DNA of 64,000 nucleotides from Epiperipatus broadwayi (GCA_028023455.1 JAQFVV010000274.1:374001-438000); one strand, 5' to 3'. Counted from the stretch's first letter, positions 11,201-21,585 are shown. The notes: a model not told the origin generated them from the sequence alone. Translations and numbers: made by a program.

Positions 11201-11791
11201 CAGTATAATAAGAGTCTCAGTAATATAGTAAACTATAAAAAAAAGAACCCAAGTATTTATGTTTATTTATTGCAAAGCTTTACCTGGACTAGCATTTGTA
11301 TTAGAAATCATATAGATGGTTTAAAATTTCATAATCTTATGTAATTCCACAAATTATGCCATCTTGTACATGGTCGGCCATCGGGTCTCATACAATAAAA
11401 ATCGCAAATTAAGGTTTGAAAAATAATAACATTACACTTATAATTTGTTTAATGTATTTTATCATACTACTATGATAGTTCTTCGCGGTACACCCTGGCT
11501 GCGATCAAATTAAATCATAAAAAGTTTATGTTAGATCATTAGTTTGGTCTGTGGTAAGTTGCTCCAGATGTTGATTGTGGTCTTTGGTGCATAAAATAGA
11601 TAGCATGATATGCTTTTGGATACAGCTCTTAATAGCTGACAATGTGCAATGGGAATTGATCAGTGATCGAAGTTAAGATTCTTAGTGCACTTACGTTATG
11701 TAGTTGGGACCACACAATTAACGGTTACAATTTTTAGTGCCGCAACGTGTTCGGCATGATAGGTAGTTGAGAGGGCAAGCGAATGGTTACA
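8291..11791 (+). repeat. 5' long terminal repeat (3501 bp)
   Basis: It starts TGTAACCATA and ends AATGGTTACA. It is extremely long for a Gypsy-type LTR (usually a few hundred bp). It contains no large ORF. A 54-codon frame opening with MSELPSLKELIARVW (ATG at 8931) is kept in both LTRs at the matching place (15310 in the other), but in two copies this young such conservation proves little. Paired hairpins lie at 10164-10194 and 10223-10254. The last 70 bp hold a partial duplicate of the LTR end plus primer-binding site. Confidence 0.9.
10164..10254 (+). other. Twin hairpins with the same loop, 5' LTR
   Basis: Hairpin 1 pairs TAATCTG with CAGATTA; hairpin 2 pairs CATTCC (plus GCG) with CGCGGAATG. 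The stems differ in sequence while the loops share CTGGTGGTTAATC. Both are repeated in the 3' LTR at about 17316-17346 and 17375-17406. A conserved loop on unrelated stems suggests an RNA structure, such as a packaging or dimerisation signal; this role is a guess. Confidence 0.5.
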
Positions 11792-11826
11792 ATTTTTGGC
11801 GCCACAACGTGATCGGCCCGATATGT
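11723..11826 (+). repeat. 62-bp duplication of LTR end and primer site
   Basis: GGTTACAATTTTT, then a GCCxCAACGTG block, then CGGC, occurs at 11723-11762 and again at 11785-11826. The second GGTTACA is the real LTR end, since the 3' LTR ends at the same point. The first is therefore an internal copy of the LTR-end/primer-site junction, carried in both LTRs. A fainter third copy (ATTACAGTTTTTAGCAC) lies near 11858. Confidence 0.7.
11797..11814 (+). promoter_or_regulatory. Candidate tRNA primer-binding site
   Basis: TGGCGCCACAACGTGATC begins with the TGG that complements a tRNA CCA end, five bases after the LTR. I do not assign the priming tRNA. Confidence 0.6.
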
Positions 11827-12377
11827 TGAGGTTATACAGTCATTATAAGTGTGCAATTACAGTTTTTAGCACTTTATAAACATGCGACTTGATTAATTGA
11901 TTGTTGCAGAGTACAATATGGTAATGTGTGAACTGAATTAATTAATGATTGTTGATTACAATTTTAATTTCCCATATTACAAGAATATTATCATGTGACA
12001 AATGCTCTATCATGGTGATAAAATATTGTATGTTTTATTGCTATATATTTCTCCAAATTAATTATATAGATTTCTGATGACAATAGCAATCGTATTCCAA
12101 GATATACCAATATTTATGATTGAATTGGGAGAAGTTGAAATTATCAAGGGTTTATAAAGTAGTTGTTATAATACTGCAAATATTTAAAGTGGGGGTTCAG
12201 ATTATTTTAGTGTGAATGTGATATATACCATCTGGGATAGATTATTGGTGGTGAGGATTTAGTGGTTGGTCGGCTTGAACAAGATTTTAATTGATCATTG
12301 TTATTAAAACACATATTTTAGGAAAGTAAAAGTTTGGTTTCACAAAATATTGAAATAGTTGTTATAAAATACTCAAA

Positions 12378-14321
12378 ATGAGTGATTCTGAAGAACTTAA
12401 TTATCCTGAGAGAACTCAAGAAGTTCCTGATCTTGATTTCCAACAACGGTTTATGTTGATGCTTCAACGCATAGAGATTGGAATGAATGAACAGTCTCTA
12501 AAAATGAATGAACAGTCTGAAAAATTGAATGAACAATCTCTTTCCCAAAAAGAGATGTTAGAGTCTCAAAAAGAGATGACTGAAAAATTGAATGAACAGA
12601 CTGAAAAATTGAATGAACAGTCTATTTATCAAAAAGAGATGACTAAAAAATTGAATGAACAGTCTCTTTCTCAAAAAGAAATGTCTGAAAAGTTAGATAG
12701 TTTTGAGAATAAAATGGCTGAAGTTCAGGAATTTGTGAAAGAAAAAATAGAAGCTGCTAGGGTAAAAACAGTGGAGGAATTTAATCAAAAATTTCAATCC
12801 TTAGAGAATAGTTGTAAGGCAGCTAAAGGGGAGTCCGATATTAAATTAGAAGAAATTAAAGCTAATTTCTTCGATTATAAAAAGCACTTAGAAGTTCAGA
12901 TAGAAGAAATTGGAAATAAGTTTATAACCCACGAGGAGAATGTGGACACTAAACTGAAGGTGCTTGATGTGGCAATGGGAGACTCAAGGAGTCAGTTGGC
13001 ACAAATAGTTAGTGAAATGAACTATAAAGTTCAAGAAGTAGAGTCTCAATCTGCTAAATCTATCGATAAAATTAAATCCATGAGTGAATCTGTAACAGAG
13101 AGCAGAGCAGAATTGGGTAGCATTAAAAAGATTTTGGAGGAAACTATCAATAGGTCTAAAGTAGAAAATAAAGAATTAAAAAAGACTAATGCTAAATTTA
13201 GTGGAGATTTAGAAATGATGCAGAAAGAGTGGAAGGAAATGAGGGATAAATGTCAAGAGTGGCCAAATGAGTCAAATGAGTTTAAAGAAGGACAGAAGCT
13301 AGAGGCAAAGATTGAAAATCTTCAGCTAAAAATGTTAGAAATTCAAAAGGCTCAAGAGAAAAATGATAATTTCATTGGTCAAAACACCAAGTATTATGTG
13401 GATGGGACAGAGACCTCTGTTAAAGAAGTAGTTGTATCAGATGGTAATTTTACTGGTATCCGCACAACTCCCATTTTCCAAAAACCATTAGGAATTGAAT
13501 CTGTGGCCAATGATGTCAAGAACACAGATATGTCTATGGGTGGATCTACAGCTCTTAAATTTCTAAAGATTAAGCCATTTAAAGGGGAGTATTTGGAAAA
13601 CCCTCTAGAATTTCTTCAAAATCTGGAGGAATTGTTTACTTTATGTGCATTTTCAGAAAGAGAAAAACTGGCTATCTCCAGCAACCATCTTTATGCTGCT
13701 GCAAAAGATTGGTGGCAGTCTTTGTTTGATTGTCCTCAAACATATGGAGATTTTAAACATTTAATAATGTCAAGTTTCTGGGGTGAAGATCGTCAGGATA
13801 ACATGCGTTATCAAATCACTCGAGAAAAGTACAATGCTAATAAAGGTAGCTATACTCAATTTTTTCGTGGACAGGCGGTCAAACTTAAAACTTTAACTGC
13901 TTTCCCATTATCTGAGCATCATATAGTCAGGATCTTAAGACATAACTTACCTCGACAGATTGAACAAGTTTTGATTGCTGCAGATAAGTATACAATTGAT
14001 GAGGTGTCAGAGATCTTAGATGCACTTGAGACAAGTGAATGTGACCTGGAAAACAGATATAGAGGTGGAAAGGAGGCTAGAGCTTCTCATAACTGTTCCA
14101 TTGCTAATGTTAATGTTGCTCCAATAAGAAGTCCTTATCGTGATAACAGATACCAGAGTAGGAGTCGTAGTTATAAACGACCAAAATTTTATCATAGAGT
14201 TAATGGTCAACCTAGTCTAATTAATAAGACCCAAGATAGAGATCAACCTTCTGTTAGTGGAATTAAACCACCTCACACAAAGGATATTAAGACAAATGTT
14301 AAAAGTAATACATTAAACTAG
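12378..14321 (+). CDS. gag: Gag polyprotein of the LTR element
   Basis: This intact 647-residue ORF starts at the first ATG of a long clean frame. Residues about 36-113 are a run of near-repeats built on KLNEQS and SQKEM, and the next ~200 residues stay rich in Lys, Glu and Gln in heptad spacing, so the N-terminal half is a long coiled coil. Residues about 392-560 look like a Ty3/Gypsy-type capsid (Retrotrans_gag family): FKGEYLENPLEFL, then AAKDWWQSL, then FWGEDRQDNMRYQI and an ending RQIEQVLI helix. The tail from about 580 is basic (RSRSYKRP) and could bind RNA, but there is no CCHC zinc knuckle, which many Gypsy Gags have. Capsid-like assembly in the cytoplasm around element RNA is the expected role. 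The frame ends at a UAG, after which 64 in-frame codons of integrase follow. Confidence 0.88.
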   Translation: MSDSEELNYPERTQEVPDLDFQQRFMLMLQRIEIGMNEQSLKMNEQSEKLNEQSLSQKEMLESQKEMTEKLNEQTEKLNEQSIYQKEMTKKLNEQSLSQKEMSEKLDSFENKMAEVQEFVKEKIEAARVKTVEEFNQKFQSLENSCKAAKGESDIKLEEIKANFFDYKKHLEVQIEEIGNKFITHEENVDTKLKVLDVAMGDSRSQLAQIVSEMNYKVQEVESQSAKSIDKIKSMSESVTESRAELGSIKKILEETINRSKVENKELKKTNAKFSGDLEMMQKEWKEMRDKCQEWPNESNEFKEGQKLEAKIENLQLKMLEIQKAQEKNDNFIGQNTKYYVDGTETSVKEVVVSDGNFTGIRTTPIFQKPLGIESVANDVKNTDMSMGGSTALKFLKIKPFKGEYLENPLEFLQNLEELFTLCAFSEREKLAISSNHLYAAAKDWWQSLFDCPQTYGDFKHLIMSSFWGEDRQDNMRYQITREKYNANKGSYTQFFRGQAVKLKTLTAFPLSEHHIVRILRHNLPRQIEQVLIAADKYTIDEVSEILDALETSECDLENRYRGGKEARASHNCSIANVNVAPIRSPYRDNRYQSRSRSYKRPKFYHRVNGQPSLINKTQDRDQPSVSGIKPPHTKDIKTNVKSNTLN

Positions 14322-14516
14322 AAGGGGCCTCATGGAAAAGTTCCTCATGTTAGCAACTTAAAGAAAAACGAATTTAGAAAATTTTTAAGCTTATATAATG
14401 GACCTTTCATGATTGAAAGCCAGGTGGGAGAGAATGCATTTATGCTCTCAACCCCTGAAGGAATCCGAGGCACCTACAATGCACGTAGTTTGAAACCTGT
14501 ACCTTCAATAAATTAG
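14322..14516 (+). pseudogene. Integrase C-terminal remnant (GPF module)
   Basis: This stretch is in the same frame as Gag, directly after its UAG. It reads 64 codons to the next UAG. Visible are KKNEFRKFLSLYNGPFMIES and then GENAFML, a gap, and GTYNARSLKP, the layout of the GPY/F module at the C-terminus of Gypsy-type integrases. Protease, RT, RNase H and the integrase catalytic core, which should lie between Gag and here, are missing, so a deletion of roughly 2.5-3 kb compared with a full element is inferred. If the UAG is read through, the product would be Gag carrying a C-terminal GPF tail. Confidence 0.75.
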
Positions 14517-14656
14517 GGGGATTTATATCGTGTAAATGTTATACCATATTCAGATTGATGATAAATTATAGATAGGATAATAAAAATAGTGACTTATGAT
14601 GTACCTTAGTAGAATTTGATGAAATGGAATTCTAAAGAAAGATAAATTTTTTCCAT
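14517..14656 (+). other. 3' untranslated part of the LTR element
   Basis: This is short non-coding sequence between the pol remnant and the polypurine tract. Confidence 0.6.
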
Positions 14657-14670
14657 AGGGGGGTGTAAAC
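14657..14670 (+). promoter_or_regulatory. Polypurine tract
   Basis: AGGGGGGTGTAAAC directly abuts the 3' LTR, in the position of the plus-strand primer. Confidence 0.7.
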
Positions 14671-17600
14671 TGTAACCATATATTTTAGTATAAAATATAT
14701 TAATTGATGTAACTAGTATAAAAATTTCTCTTTCTTCTTTTGGTGATTTGATTGGCTTGATTTGCACTTTGAACAGATTACTCTCTTATATTATTTTAAT
14801 AAATTTAAATTTGCTTCTTCCCATATACTAACTCATATCAAAACGTTTAACTTTTTAAAAATTTGACAACACATTAAAATTTGGTAAAATATTATTAAAA
14901 ATAATATTTTATTTTTATTTGTTTAAAATGATCTTAAATAATTATTTCCATTGAATTAAAAAAACCATTTGTTCAATTAAAATTAATTATTAAAAATAAA
15001 TACAGTAATTACGTATGCGTCTCAATGTAAAAAAAGAAAAGAGCGCGAATTTAAGAGAAGATCGTCTGTTAGTTTGCTTTTGGAGGGAGAAAGAAAAGAA
15101 AATGGTAAAAGGCAAATGGTGTAAATTTGATAAGCTTATTTTAAAATAGTTAACAAGTAAACGGATTACCACAAAGTTTGCTATAAACGTAAAAATAACA
15201 TAGTGGTATTTAATTATAAGATGAATTGCTAAATTTAAAAGTCTGTTCAAGTCGGCTGGCCAAGTGGATCAAATCACCGGTAATAATTTTCCAATATTAC
15301 ATTTTTAAAATGTCGGAGCTTCCCAGTTTAAAAGAATTAATTGCAAGAGTTTGGTATGTTTTAAAATGTTTATTATTCTACAATTTGGAAAAATTAAATA
15401 AGTATTTTAATTACAGAAGTTTTATGAATATGAAAATTTGCTTTTTAAAAAAGAAGAAGTTTAAATTAAAGTAAAATGTTAAAGTTATCAACATAGTTTA
15501 ATATTTCCGTTTCTAATTCTAATAAAAATATAGTATTGATTGATATTTAACTTTACAATGCCAGTAATATATTTGCTAGTTAATTTGTTTAACATTTGGA
15601 TAATAAACAGTCTTCAAATAATTAATCAAAGCTATTTTCTAATTTTATCGTCAGTTTGGAATGATTAAATTAATTGCTATAATTAGTATTCCTAGATTTA
15701 AGCGTGGATAAATAAATATTAGCATGGATGTGATAAACTTGGAACATTTTTAATAGAGAAATGTAGAGATTAATAACTTATGAAAAACATTTTCATTTAA
15801 ATTCTGCGTGTCATGTTTTGAAATTGTTTCATGTTTATGGAGCCACGTAAAATCGTTAATCTAATAGTGATTATAATAACTAATACAAATGGATAAAATT
15901 GCATGTATGGAATTCAACTATAATTATAGCTATTACTTCGTATATTTATTGTTCGACACATCGTACATGGATTCCACGGATCATATTTGGAGTTATAAAA
16001 TGCTATACAATCCAATTTGTGATACACACACCTGCTAAAATTCATGTATTGAACTATAAAATGCTATACATTTAATTTATATCATACACACACCTGTTAA
16101 ATTTTATGTATTTGATGAATAATGCATTACTTTAATTTTATCATTATATGAACTTGCATGTGAAGTTCATAAGTTATATTTTATTAAGTTTAAATTAATA
16201 GGGGTTGAATAAAATATTTATTCAAGAGAATAGCGCTTGCGAAAAAGCTTGAAAAGTACTAAATGAATTCATGAGATGTATCAATCTTTATGAGGTATTT
16301 TGTGAGTCTTTCCAGATTTATATTCCTATACTAATATTACTTATATTATATTACATAGGTTTTATTTTAAGCAAGATAAGTTAGTACATTAGTTGTCCTG
16401 ATTAGCGTAACATTTTATTATGCAAGAACCCACATTTGCTAAAGTGTTAGTGTTTTCTGAATGGTCAGAATAACTGAGGAGGATGATTTTGCACTTTAAT
16501 GTGAAGTAAATAGTAATGTTGTTTTAGAATGTTAAAAGGCATTAATCGCCGTGGTTATCCGCAGACTATTTAACGCTAGCCTGTCTCTGATGCGACATCT
16601 AGCAGATACTCACTCTAACTCAGTTCGTTCTTATACGAAAAAATTAGTTAAATACGTATTGAATTCGTTTTTAAAAGTTCTGTACGATGGTGACATCTTC
16701 CGATTTATTTTAGAAGTAAAAAATAGAAAAAAAACGCATTTAAACCTAAACAAAGAAGGAACATTATTTGTGATTGGTTCTTAGCATGCTCTCAGCCGAA
16801 AAAGACATTCTGATTGGCTGGAAAGAACAAAGAAACTGCCTGATCAAAGAAAATAAAGAAAAACGCTGAGATTTTCATTTCGAATACGATTTAAATTATT
16901 ATTAAATAATATTTATGGAAATTAAACATAATTTTCAGAGAGAATAATAAAAAAACAAAATTATTTTCGAAAAATATTGAAGATTTTAGTACAAATATTG
17001 AAGTTGTAATAAAAAGAAATATTTACTTTTCTATAACGTAAAAGTCGATCTTTTTGTTTACATTATAACTTTTATGTTGCCGATATTGAATATCTTAGAA
17101 TAAATAAATAGCAATTTATTTTTGAAAGAACTTTCGACGCTCTTCCGATCTTGAAAAATTAATTATATACTTTTTATAAACGTATCTGAGTTGAATTTAA
17201 TATTATAGGCGAATATGTTTTAACAATAGGCTTTGTCTTCAGTTTGTGAGTTGGCCAATTAAAAGATTTGATTTTTATCTGATACAACCAATGATAAAAT
17301 TAGCGGTTTAAGGGTTAATCTGTGCTGGTGGTTAATCCGCAGATTACTTAATTGCCATTTTTGTATTTTACACTCATTCCTGCGCTGGTGGTTAATCCGC
17401 GGAATGGTGTAATTGTACTTATTACTTTATGATGGTGTATAAATCCACAAAACGTTTAGTGTTATTTAATTCCTACGTGTAGATGAATGCATCCACAGGA
17501 ATATGTTTTACTTCATAGATATAAGTTGGGCAAAGTATTTTAGTTAATCTGCTAAATCATCTTCTTTCATTTGTAAGTATAATTTATAAGTTAGATCATC

Positions 17601-18922
17601 AAATTGTAGCAGGACATTCTATTCAAGTTACTTCATAATAATTAACTGTTGGTTGATTATTATTTACCGGAATGTAAGTTTAAATTTTCACTTTATTTAA
17701 TGATTGCATTATAGCTAAATCCTACAGATATAATATTATTTATTATATTATTATAAGTTTACGGTAGGGATTTATTGAATCTGGAAATGACGTTAAATAT
17801 TTCATGAGTTGATGTTGAATTTAGTATAATTTTCTCAATACATTCATTATATCAAATTGAATATAAGGTATGATTAGGTTCTTAAAAAACTGTACCTATG
17901 AGATGTCATTGAAGAAAGTCGATGGAATTATAATTTATTTATTTTATTTGTTTATTTATGTCTTTAATTATAACATTGGAATTAATTACTTATTATTCAT
18001 AAATTTGTAAATAAACGTTGATTTATAATTAAACTTACTGTGCCGTTGCTATGTGTCATTCGTAAAATCAGAAATCATAAACCTTGGATAGAGCATACAT
18101 TGAAGTATATACTATCGTCAACATGATATAAGAGTTTAGTGATATTTTGAGAAAACATTTAGATGCTTTTCGTCTTTGGTAGTTTATGATGTGTAAGGTA
18201 CAATAAAATCCCATTTACTTTTTCCATCATTTTGGCTTTGCGTAGTTGATTCTAGTATACAATACAAATTGATTATTAAACCTGTAAACAGATTTACCAG
18301 AATATTTACTTAACGTTTTTAAATTGTCATTTGTCAGTATGATAAGAGTCTCAGTAATATAGTAAACTATAAAAAAGAACCCAAGTATTTATGTTTATTT
18401 ATTGCAAAGCTTTACCTGGACTAGCATTTGTATTAAAAATCATATAGATGGTTTAAAATTTCATAATCTTATGTAGTTCCACAAATTATGCCATCTTGTA
18501 CATGGTTGGCCATCGGGTCTCATACAATAAAAATCGCAAATTAAGGTTTGAAAATAATAACATTACACTTATAATTTGTTTAATGTATTTTATCATAATA
18601 CTATGGTAGTTCTTCACGGTACACCCTGGCTGCGATCAAATTAAATCATAAAAAGTTTATGTTAGATCATTAGTTTAGTCTATGGTAAGTTGCTCCAGAT
18701 GTTGATTGTGGTCTTTGGTGCATAAAATAGATAGCATGATATGCTTTTGATTACAGCTCTTAATAGCTGATAATGTGCAACGGGAATTGATCAGTGATCG
18801 AAGTTAAGATTCTTAGTGCACTTACGTTATGTAGTTGGGACCACACAATTAACGGTTACAATTTATAGTGCCGCCATGTGTTCGGCATGATAGGTAGATG
18901 AGGGGGCAAGCGAATGGTTACA
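14671..18922 (+). repeat. 3' long terminal repeat (4252 bp)
   Basis: It matches the 5' LTR from end to end with scattered substitutions and small indels, for example a loss of about 20 bp near 18300. The main difference is a private segment at about 16548-17320. It ends GGTTACA at 18922, followed by (AT)n. Confidence 0.9.
16548..17320. other. Segment of ~770 bp found only in the 3' LTR
   Basis: The 5' LTR reads straight across this point (CATTAATCTGTGCTGG). Here, CATTAATC is followed by about 770 bp and then GGGTTAATCTGTGCTGG, so TTAATC flanks the segment on both sides. Its first bases (GCCGTGGTTATCCGCAGAC) look like a diverged copy of hairpin 1, so recombination between hairpin variants is an alternative to transposon insertion. 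No terminal inverted repeats are seen. At 17135-17151 it holds CGACGCTCTTCCGATCT, identical to part of the Illumina TruSeq adapter, so the assembly here is suspect. Confidence 0.7.
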
Positions 18923-19450
18923 ATATATATATATAAATATAAATGCAGGGTGTTAAACCTGTACAATGTATTAATATACTAGTATATAAATATTGCAAAT
19001 TCATCGAAATTTTACCCATCCCTCTTCTGTGTATTTAAATGGACATATTAAAATTATATATATGAAGAATCAGAATGACTTAAAGTCAATATGGATATAA
19101 CAACAATATTGGCATTAACAAAGGTTCAAAGCATTCCATCATCAGATTTTCACTAATATGGATGGTTGAAGAGTTGGAGGGTGGAGAAGATTGAAGTCTG
19201 TCCATTTAAGTTTGAAGATTTGCTATCTTAATATAAACTGAGCATTGATTATGTATATATGTGGGAGGGGGGAGGCGATGATCTGGACCAATTGATGAGT
19301 GTGCTGATTCAGCACAAAATATCAATATTGGAGATTATTTATCATTTTCACATGCGTGCAGTCATGGGTATCAGTTATATAAGATGAAGTGGACAGCTAA
19401 AGAAAGTTTGAAAGTCCATGATCAAATCCCCTCTAATTGTATATATATAT
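18923..19450 (+). mobile_element. Family B element, copy 4
   Basis: This shares the family blocks in plus orientation: TGTGTATTTAAATGGACAT, ATTCCATCATCAGATTTTCA, GATGGTTGAAGAGTTGGAGG, TTGCTATCTTAATATAAAC, a hammerhead (19280-19337), and AAATCCCCTCTAATTG at the end. It is the right-hand neighbour of the LTR element. Confidence 0.65.
19280..19337 (+). ncRNA. Hammerhead ribozyme, family B copy 4
   Basis: Stem I pairs CCAA with UUGG and an outer arm with GAUU. Stem III is AU with AU and the cleavage triplet AUA. The core has two changes (UUGAUGA, and AAAA for GAAA) and stem II has a two-base insertion (GUGUGCU against AGCAC). It is probably inactive, but it gives key pairing evidence for the family. 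Confidence 0.6.
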
Positions 19451-20067
19451 CAAATTGTTACAGTTTGACTTAGAAGTGTCAACATTTTTTGCAGTCTCAA
19501 CTTTGACACCATCCATTTTAGATAACTGCATTAAGATTAAATCTCTGCTCATTTATTAAGCTAAGGGCATGATAATTTTTACCCTCATAAATGATTGATA
19601 ATGGTTATTAATATACTTGTCTACAATGGATATCAATGTAGTGAATGCAGAACTTTGATACTTGTAAATCCAATTGTAGTAATTTGATGTTGATAAATAG
19701 TGAACAAATGATAAAATGTGTTAGTGATTATAATCTGAACCAATTGTAAAATACAATGTTTTTTTTCTTTCTGATACGTTAGGTCAACACTTTAGGACTA
19801 TATTGGTGGACTGGATGCTTTAAGTATATCTAAAAATATATATTTCTATTCTATAACCGATGTATATTTATTTTTAGAAGTTTCTATAGTATGTACTAAT
19901 TTTATTTATTTTTTAAACTCAATTGATTTTTATGGTCTCTTCCTGAAGAATAATATAGCATTGTTATTCTTTTAATCTCTCTTTAGTACTGTTTTCCATA
20001 TTTGCAGTTATTTGGCAACAAAATCTGGAACTAAAATACACTGATTTACTAATTTAAAAAAAATCAA
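19451..20067. other. Non-coding stretch with an old repeat
   Basis: The part at about 19465-19800 is another copy of the family-B-related repeat (TTTGACACTTG-like and GCAGAACTTTGATACTTGTAAATC). I see no gene. Confidence 0.45.
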
Positions 20068-20172
20068 GCATTGGTGGTCGAGTGGTCAGCACAGCTGCCT
20101 TACAAGCATTTGTCCCGGGTTTGCGGGTTCGCTTCCCGGCCGATGCTTTGACACATGAGAAGAAAAAAAATC
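20068..20172 (+). mobile_element. tRNA-Ala-derived SINE, copy 1
   Basis: The tRNA-like part is 20068-20146. The acceptor halves GCATTGG and CCGATGC pair. Box A is TGGTCGAGTGGTCAGC and box B GGTTCGCTTCC. A TTTGACACAT tail and an A-rich run follow. This copy has an extra TTGCGGG-type expansion before the T arm. In the family consensus the anticodon loop is CTTGCAA, giving UGC (Ala). Target duplications seen at other copies show that these are retroposed SINEs and not tRNA genes. Confidence 0.75.
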
Positions 20173-20324
20173 TAAGTGTCAGCATTTAATAGAGATTTTG
20201 ATATTACAAACAGGGCTGATTAAATACGTGCAACATTGCAGATTGATATTAAGTTTTTCCACATTTGAGTGAATTCATTCTTTTGTTAGAGTTTAAAAAT
20301 AAATATATATATATTATGTATTAA
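20173..20324. other. AT-rich spacer
   Basis: Nothing recognised. Confidence 0.4.
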
Positions 20325-20392
20325 ACCACTGAACATCACATTTGCATTGAGTGGTGCCACTGTATGGGGAGTTTACCTCTGTATATTTTATG
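20325..20392. repeat. Family A right-end fragment
   Basis: ACCACTGAACATCACA, then AGTGGTGCCACTGTATGGG and AGTTTACCTCTG match the right end of family A elements. There is no ribozyme. Confidence 0.55.
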
Positions 20393-20538
20393 TAGTTTAT
20401 TTACATATTTTTGATTATTTTTCTAAAAAAAACTTGTTTACTATATATTTTTTTTTATAGAAAAATAAGATAATGAGTTTGAATGTTCATTGGATAATAT
20501 TTACTTTTAGAAGAAGACAAGTCAAGAGAAATAGTCTT

Positions 20539-20640
20539 GCATTGGTGGTCGAGAGGTCAGCGCGACTGCCTTGCACTTGCAGGCAGTTGCCCAGGTTGCG
20601 GGTTCGCGTCCCGGCCGATGCTATGACACTTAAAAAAAAA
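20539..20640 (+). mobile_element. tRNA-Ala-derived SINE, copy 2, with target duplication
   Basis: The tRNA-like part is 20539-20621, ending CCGATGC, then ATGACACTT and a run of nine A. It is flanked by a 14-bp direct repeat with one mismatch: AGTCAAGAGAAATA at 20520-20533 and AGTCAAGAAAAATA at 20641-20654. This is firm evidence of LINE-mediated retroposition. Confidence 0.85.
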
Positions 20641-20659
20641 AGTCAAGAAAAATAAATAA

Positions 20660-20985
20660 CATTGAATCAGAACTTATAATTAATTAAATAACAGTGCCAT
20701 TATCTTTACAAAGTCCAATTAATTTTTATTAGTTTTCTAAAATTACAAATAAAATTTTAATTTTTAAATAGAATATCGTTAGTTTTAAGTAATGTGAACA
20801 ATAATTTATTCAAACGTTTACAACTATGTTGAAATAAGTTTAATTTTTTTAAATTTAATGTTATTACTAGCAACAACATAAATTGTCTTTTAAAAAATTA
20901 ACTGTCTTTCGTAATTTTATTTCACATTTCACTCTAATATCACCCCCTCCCCCCATATTTACAAATTTAAAATATTTTTTAGAAT
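20660..20985. other. AT-rich non-coding stretch
   Basis: I see nothing beyond poly-A/T runs and a CCCCCTCCCCCC run near 20945. Confidence 0.5.
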
Positions 20986-20989
20986 AATT

Positions 20990-21200
20990 TTCATTTGTAA
21001 ACAAATATAGATGACCCCATATAACATGGCATTCCTACAACATGGTTTTAATCTAACAGAGTTTGAGAATTAGGAAAACTTCTCTATAACATGGTATTCC
21101 TACAACATTGTTTTGCTCTAACGTGGTTCGAAAGGACCCCCCCCCCCCATTATAACGCAGCTTCCATACAACAAGTTTTGACAATTTTCCTGTAAAACAA
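20990..21200. repeat. Imperfect tandem repeat of ~65 bp
   Basis: Three units share TATAACATGGxATTCCTACAACAT followed by TTTT and CTAAC (near 21018, 21086 and, more diverged, 21152). A run of ten C interrupts the last unit. Confidence 0.5.
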
Positions 21201-21585
21201 GGGGCGTGATGAGAGTATTTAAGAGCAAACACCATCTCTGTCACGTGTCTGTCATATCTGATTTTATCCAGAATTTTAGTATTAGAATTTTAAATTCATT
21301 TTGTTCATGGAATATTTATTCTTTAAGATTTTCACCGTTTTTTTTTTTTTTACTATATAGTTAAGAATTTTATGGTATTTATTATTAATATGTAATACTT
21401 TTGATCAATTATTGCTATAATAAACATTTTTCTCTTAGTTGTAAATGCAAATAGTTTATTTTTAATTTTTGGAATCTAACACTGTTTTTTGTTTCATGTA
21501 ACATGAATTTGCATATGATGGCATATTTTAGGAACCTATCAACCATGTTATCCAGGGATGATCTATATATATATATTTTCCATAT
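21201..21585. other. Non-coding stretch
   Basis: AT-rich; no gene seen. Confidence 0.45.

Larger units (their letters stand above)
8291..18922 (+). mobile_element. Gypsy-like LTR retrotransposon with giant LTRs, pol deleted
   Basis: The element is 10.6 kb: 5' LTR 8291-11791, internal region 11792-14670 (2.9 kb) and 3' LTR 14671-18922. It is bounded by TGTAACC and GGTTACA, a perfect inverted terminal repeat with the standard TG...CA ends. It has a candidate primer-binding site after the 5' LTR, one long Gag ORF, a polypurine tract before the 3' LTR, and only a short integrase C-terminal remnant. Protease, reverse transcriptase and RNase H are absent, so it is non-autonomous (LARD-like in structure, but with Gag retained). 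The two LTRs look very similar over kilobases apart from one large private segment in the 3' copy, suggesting a fairly recent insertion. Confidence 0.9.

Noticed and set aside
16551-16784. 77-residue ORF in the private LTR segment
   Set aside because: It lacks an ATG start at its 5' end, has no known domain and lies in a segment with suspected assembly trouble.
20068-20146. Functional tRNA-Ala gene
   Set aside because: The T arm is distorted by an insertion, copies carry a shared non-tRNA tail with oligo-A, and sister copies have target duplications; it is a SINE.
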